A stretch of 9,090 bases of DNA from Bacillota bacterium (GTDB lineage Bacteria > Bacillota > Dethiobacteria > Dethiobacterales > Dethiobacteraceae): assembly GCA_018725345.1 (NCBI GenBank), contig QLUI01000051.1:1-9090 (forward strand), read 5' to 3'. Positions 7,007 to 9,090 of the stretch are shown here, piece after piece (position 1 is the first letter of the stretch; each line of letters opens with the position of its first letter). Made by a program: the position numbers and the translations under genes. The notes beneath the pieces are model-generated. The model was not told the origin of the DNA, searched no databases, and saw only the letters and a program-made list of their open reading frames with translations.

Positions 7007-7192
7007 TGATAATCTGTACAACGTCCGTACACTTCAAACAGGTAAACCAACATTATTAAAGCAATAGCCAAATCACCAAACATCCGATACGTGCGGCGCA
7101 AAACTTCCAGGCCCGCAGCAAAGCTCTCTGCCGACCGTCAAAAGCAAAGCACCCAAACAAAGTAGCAAGAAAATTAACTACCTTTTTTTCAT
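6997..7192 (-). pseudogene. Broken small membrane-protein gene
   Basis: Start signals are excellent: AAAGGAGGA (7209-7201) 9 nt before ATG at 7192, and a good promoter upstream. The frame reads MKKR and then TAG (7180-7178). Beyond that stop the same frame encodes LIFLLLCLGALLLTVG, a good signal peptide or membrane helix. TAG could derive from TGG (Trp) by one change. The original frame then degenerates and closes. A different frame, open from about 7137, continues with AESFAAGLEVLRRTYR and a second membrane helix FGDLAIALIMLVYLFEVYG, ending CTDYQRR and TAA (6997-6999) inside the 19-bp hairpin. A nonsense change plus one frameshift in an approximately 65-residue two-helix protein explains this. 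An assembly error, or an RNA whose reading frame no longer matters, are alternatives. I recognise no family. Confidence 0.5.
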
Positions 7193-7254
7193 TATGTACA
7201 TCCTCCTTTAGTTCGCCATCAATTTCTAAATAGTAATATTCTTATTTACTAAAA

Positions 7255-7283
7255 ATTATGCCAGTTACCTAAACCCAAATCAA
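7255..7283 (-). promoter_or_regulatory. Sigma-A promoter of the broken small gene
   Basis: TTGATT (7283-7278), a 17-nt spacer and CATAAT (7260-7255) on the minus strand, with TGG immediately before the -10 giving an extended -10. The start of transcription would be near 7248, with a leader of about 55 nt to the ATG at 7192. The leader is AT-rich, with a short TAAATA/TATTTA inverted repeat. The 70 nt further upstream to the tup terminator hold only short GC-rich repeats (GGGG/CCCC around 7295-7306). Confidence 0.6.
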
Positions 7284-7364
7284 GACAGGCTCAAGGGGAA
7301 ATCCCCCCGGAGCGTCCCTCTTGCATAGGATCGTTGCTTCCCTAAAAGAGATAGTTTTCTATGC

Positions 7365-7412
7365 AAAAAAAGCAGCTTGCTGCGTTAATAGCTCAATATG
7401 CGCAGCACTGCT
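7365..7412 (-). terminator. Rho-independent terminator of the tup operon
   Basis: Two nt after the tupC stop, the minus strand reads AGCAG-T-GCTGCG, a 16-nt loop, then CGCAGC-AAG-CTGCT and seven Ts (7371-7365). The stem is 6 bp plus 5 bp with a small asymmetric internal loop. The position, the stem and the T-run fit an intrinsic terminator. The T-run overlaps one arm of a further 8-bp inverted repeat, TTGCATAG (7321-7328) with CTATGCAA (7359-7366). Confidence 0.7.
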
Positions 7413-7414
7413 CC

Positions 7415-8155
7415 TTAATAAATCATTTTCCCCCGCACAAAGGCATCTGTTTGCTCACAGTGCGGCGCTGTAAAAATTTGCTCTGTAGCTCCTGCTTCCA
7501 CCAGCTCTCCCTGACAGAAGAAAATGGTATCATGGGTAAGTCTTTGTGCTTGAAAAAGATTATGGGTCACAAACAGTACCGTTGTCCCGCAATCTTGGTT
7601 TAGTTGCACCAGCAGCCGCTCAAGCAACTCCACGTTTGCCGGGTCCAGGTTTGCGGTAGGCTCATCCAGAAAAAGAATTTCCGGCCGTAAAACTACAGCT
7701 CTGGCAAAGGCAAGACGCTGTGCCTCTCCACCGGAGAGAGTATTTGCTCTCTGCTTTCTCTGTGTAGCCAAACCGATAGTTTCCAAGATTGTTTCTACCC
7801 TTTTTTTAATTTCCTCAGCCGGCAGTTTGCGAGCCCGAAGCCCATACGCCAGATTATCATAAACAGACATCTCCAGCAAAAATGATTTTTGAAAGACCAT
7901 GGTCATTTTGCGGCGCAACGCCATAACTTCCGCTTTAGCCGTAGGCACTATGCGGTCATAATAAAAAATATCGCCCCTGCTGGGTGGCTCCAGCAGGTTG
8001 AGAATGCGGAGCAGTGTACTTTTACCGGCACCACTAGGTCCAATTATGCCAGTTATATATCCTCTTCGCACAACGGCCTCCGCCACACGGAGCACCTCTT
8101 TGCTCCCATATAGTTTGCTGAGATTGTTGACTTTAATAATGCTTGAATTAGTCAT
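7415..8155 (-). CDS. tupC: Tungstate-type ABC transporter ATP-binding protein
   Basis: A 246-residue ABC ATPase that powers import through the TupB permease at the inner membrane face. It has Walker A GPSGAGKST (39-47), Q-loop Gln89 in MVFQKS, signature LSGGEAQ (140-146), Walker B LFLDEP (161-166), D-loop NLDP and H-loop His198 in FVTHN. All catalytic residues are intact. The start is ATG at 8155: GGGAGG lies 5 nt upstream, and it overlaps the tupB end by 8 nt. A longer open frame to 8251 only reads the permease gene out of frame. Length and pairing with a TupB-like permease favour tungstate over the longer ModC molybdate ATPases, as the C-terminal TOBE/Mop domain of ModC is absent. Substrate is inferred from the family, not shown by the ATPase itself. 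Confidence 0.88.
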   Translation of the reverse strand: MTNSSIIKVNNLSKLYGSKEVLRVAEAVVRRGYITGIIGPSGAGKSTLLRILNLLEPPSRGDIFYYDRIVPTAKAEVMALRRKMTMVFQKSFLLEMSVYDNLAYGLRARKLPAEEIKKRVETILETIGLATQRKQRANTLSGGEAQRLAFARAVVLRPEILFLDEPTANLDPANVELLERLLVQLNQDCGTTVLFVTHNLFQAQRLTHDTIFFCQGELVEAGATEQIFTAPHCEQTDAFVRGKMIY

Positions 8156-8837
8156 CTCTTCCTCCCGACTGCAAGCTGTAAAGTCCGGCATTGACCGCAA
8201 AAGAAATAGCCAAGAGAATAATTCCAAGCGCCATGGCAAAAGTAAACTCACCTTTACGCACTTCTAAGACTATGGCGGTAGTCATTACCCGTGTCTGACC
8301 TTCAATATTGCCACCCACCATAATGACTGCCCCAACTTCGGCCACCGCCCTCCCGAAACCGGCAATAATGGCACCTAGGATACCATAACGTGACTCTTTG
8401 ACAATTGTCCATAATATCAACTTTCGTTCCGCCCCCAGAGAGAGCAGGGTGTCGACTGCTTCTTTACCTTTTGTGCGGACCGCGACTGAAGTGAGTCCCA
8501 TGATAATTGGCAAAGTCAGCAGAAGCTGGGCGATAATCATGGCTGTGGGCGTAAAAAGCAGTTCCAGCGGACCAAAAATCCCCCGCCGCGACAAGAGCAT
8601 ATAGACGATCAGTCCACCCACAACGGGAGGCAAGCCCATTAATGTATAGATAATGCGCTGCAGCCATCGCACCTTAACGGCCGGTTGCAGCCCTAACCAA
8701 GTGCCTGCCGGTACACCCATAAGCGCAGCTAAGGTAACTGCGCTTCCTGAGACGTATAACGTAAGTAAAATGATCTGAGAGAGATTGCCATCAAGAGGAA
8801 AAAGCAAAGAAAACGCTTGTTGCACTGCCTCAACCAT
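8148..8837 (-). CDS. tupB: Tungstate-type ABC transporter permease
   Basis: A 229-residue inner-membrane permease with about five membrane helices. The cytosolic coupling region reads DTLLSLGAERKLILWTIVKE (129-148), followed by GFGRAVAEVGAVIMVGGNIEGQTRVMTTAIVLE (160-192). The EVGA..MVGGNI.G.TRVMTTAI stretch is the pattern I know for TupB tungstate permeases and differs from ModB and CysT. The start ATG at 8837 follows AAAGGAG closely. The gene overlaps tupC by 8 nt and both share the promoter at 8976-9004. Tungstate feeds tungsten-pterin enzymes such as aldehyde oxidoreductases and some formate dehydrogenases in anaerobes. No binding-protein gene (tupA) accompanies the pair here. A molybdate or vanadate specificity cannot be excluded. 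Confidence 0.88.
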   Translation of the reverse strand: MVEAVQQAFSLLFPLDGNLSQIILLTLYVSGSAVTLAALMGVPAGTWLGLQPAVKVRWLQRIIYTLMGLPPVVGGLIVYMLLSRRGIFGPLELLFTPTAMIIAQLLLTLPIIMGLTSVAVRTKGKEAVDTLLSLGAERKLILWTIVKESRYGILGAIIAGFGRAVAEVGAVIMVGGNIEGQTRVMTTAIVLEVRKGEFTFAMALGIILLAISFAVNAGLYSLQSGGRDD

Positions 8838-8838
8838 C

Positions 8839-8859
8839 GAGAACTCCTTTACTGTTCTC
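8839..8859 (-). promoter_or_regulatory. tupB: Hairpin presenting the tupB ribosome site in its loop
   Basis: In the mRNA, GAGAAC and GTTCTC form a perfect 6-bp stem with a 9-nt loop (AGTAAAGGA) that holds most of the Shine-Dalgarno. The stem ends one base before the ATG. Such a fold could limit ribosome access or serve a regulator; it may also be incidental. Confidence 0.4.
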
Positions 8860-8950
8860 CAAAACTTATCAGAAAGAAAACAGACTAACAGTCAGACAAA
8901 TTTCAAAGCGCGATTTTTCAACCGGCAAAATGACTGCAACTTCCCCTCTC

Positions 8951-8976
8951 TCGCTATGCATATATTTGTACAACGA
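8951..8976. promoter_or_regulatory. 26-bp palindrome at the tup transcript start, ModE/TunR-like operator
   Basis: On the plus strand the halves TCGCTATGCATAT and ATTTGTACAACGA match as an inverted repeat at 9 of 13 positions. The outer CG(C/T)TAT-like arms around an AT-rich centre resemble the ModE operator of molybdate/tungstate transport genes in other bacteria. It spans roughly -7 to +19 of the predicted start, where a bound protein would block transcription. The regulator is not in the window, so the match is by pattern and context only. Confidence 0.5.
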
Positions 8977-9004
8977 AAGTAACATGAGGAAGCTATGTTG
9001 TCAA
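8976..9004 (-). promoter_or_regulatory. Sigma-A promoter of the tupBC operon
   Basis: A perfect TTGACA (9004-8999), a 17-nt spacer and TACTTT (8981-8976) preceded by TGT, an extended -10 that offsets the weak hexamer. The start would be near 8969, inside the palindrome described above. This gives a leader of about 130 nt before tupB, long enough for RNA-level control, but I recognise no known riboswitch in it. Confidence 0.65.
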
Positions 9005-9011
9005 TAAGCAT

Positions 9012-9048
9012 AAAAAAGACGTTTTGCGTTTTTTGCATGCGACGCGTC
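9012..9048 (-). terminator. Possible terminator of a gene beyond the right edge
   Basis: On the minus strand GACG (9048-9045) and CGTC (9021-9018) can pair, with an inner GCGT/ACGC option, and six Ts follow (9017-9012). It lies just upstream of the tup promoter and could end a minus-strand transcript coming from outside the window. The stem is short and the bulge large, so this is a weak call. Confidence 0.3.
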
Positions 9049-9090
9049 ATTTTTATCCGCTAGGGGTTGCCACCCCGCAGGCGGCATGAC
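9046..9090. repeat. Nested hairpin element at the right edge
   Basis: Three helices nest: GTCAT/ATGAC (9046-9050 with 9086-9090), CCGC/GCGG (9057-9060 with 9081-9084) and GGGGT/ACCCC (9063-9067 with 9072-9076) closing a TGCC loop, 14 pairs in all. The outer helix ends exactly at the window edge, so the element may continue. It could be a terminator, a palindromic repeat or part of a structured RNA; it matches no riboswitch I know. Confidence 0.4.

Noticed and set aside
6821..7021. Minus-strand 66-codon frame over the 19-bp hairpin
   Set aside because: It runs through both hairpin arms, is basic and low in information, and has no ribosome site; the broken small gene fits the signals better.
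7178..7192. TAG at codon 5 of the small gene as a pyrrolysine codon
   Set aside because: A second disruption (frameshift) follows, and no pyrrolysine machinery is in the window; simple decay from TGG is more economical.
7361..7603. Plus-strand 80-codon frame
   Set aside because: It crosses the tup terminator and runs antisense to tupC, with no family resemblance.
8156..8251. Longer tupC product starting at 8251
   Set aside because: The extra 32 residues are the tupB sequence read out of frame; the ATG at 8155 has GGGAGG 5 nt upstream.
8838..8969. Moco/tungsten-cofactor riboswitch in the tupB leader
   Set aside because: The context invites it, but the conserved helices and loops of that riboswitch are not visible in the AT-rich leader.

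Overview
All recognisable genes in this 9.1 kb window lie on the minus strand. The mix suggests a low-to-mid-GC anaerobe of the Bacillota (Clostridia-like). The evidence is strong AGGAGG-type ribosome sites, sigma-A promoters of TTGATT/TATAAT type, a DUF4330 protein next to an O-antigen-ligase-family protein, and a tungstate-type ABC transporter. This placement is an inference; no rRNA or other phylogenetic marker is present. No tRNA, rRNA, CRISPR array or transposase was seen.

Left and centre (1-5394): a surface-glycan operon read right to left. A good sigma-A promoter (5366-5394) precedes a WecG/TagA/CpsF-family glycosyltransferase (start reassigned to 5321), a UDP-ManNAc dehydrogenase (wecC), a GT4 glycosyltransferase, a TTG-started DUF4330 membrane protein, and a polytopic O-antigen ligase/polymerase cut by the left edge. 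The first four genes overlap or abut, and the fifth follows after 54 nt. WecC beside a WecG/TagA enzyme suggests a lipid-linked GlcNAc-ManNAcA start unit. DUF4330 has no known function.

Middle (5474-6825): a second GT4 glycosyltransferase resembling diacylglycerol glucosyltransferases. It starts with GTG and has a 21-bp near-perfect palindrome upstream. Its stop codon is followed in frame by 45 open codons encoding a hydrophobic tail.

Region 6764-7414 has no intact gene. It holds the palindrome, a Spo0A-box-like heptamer, a duplicated ribosome-site-like segment, and a small transcription unit. That unit has a good promoter, a strong ribosome site and a 3' hairpin with a 19-bp perfect stem, but its coding frame is broken by an early TAG and a frameshift.

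Right (7364-9090): a two-gene operon for a tungstate-type ABC transporter (permease tupB, ATPase tupC) with a terminator just after tupC. Its promoter overlaps a 26-bp palindrome resembling a ModE-type operator. No substrate-binding gene (tupA) lies in this transcription unit. A nested hairpin element sits at the right edge.
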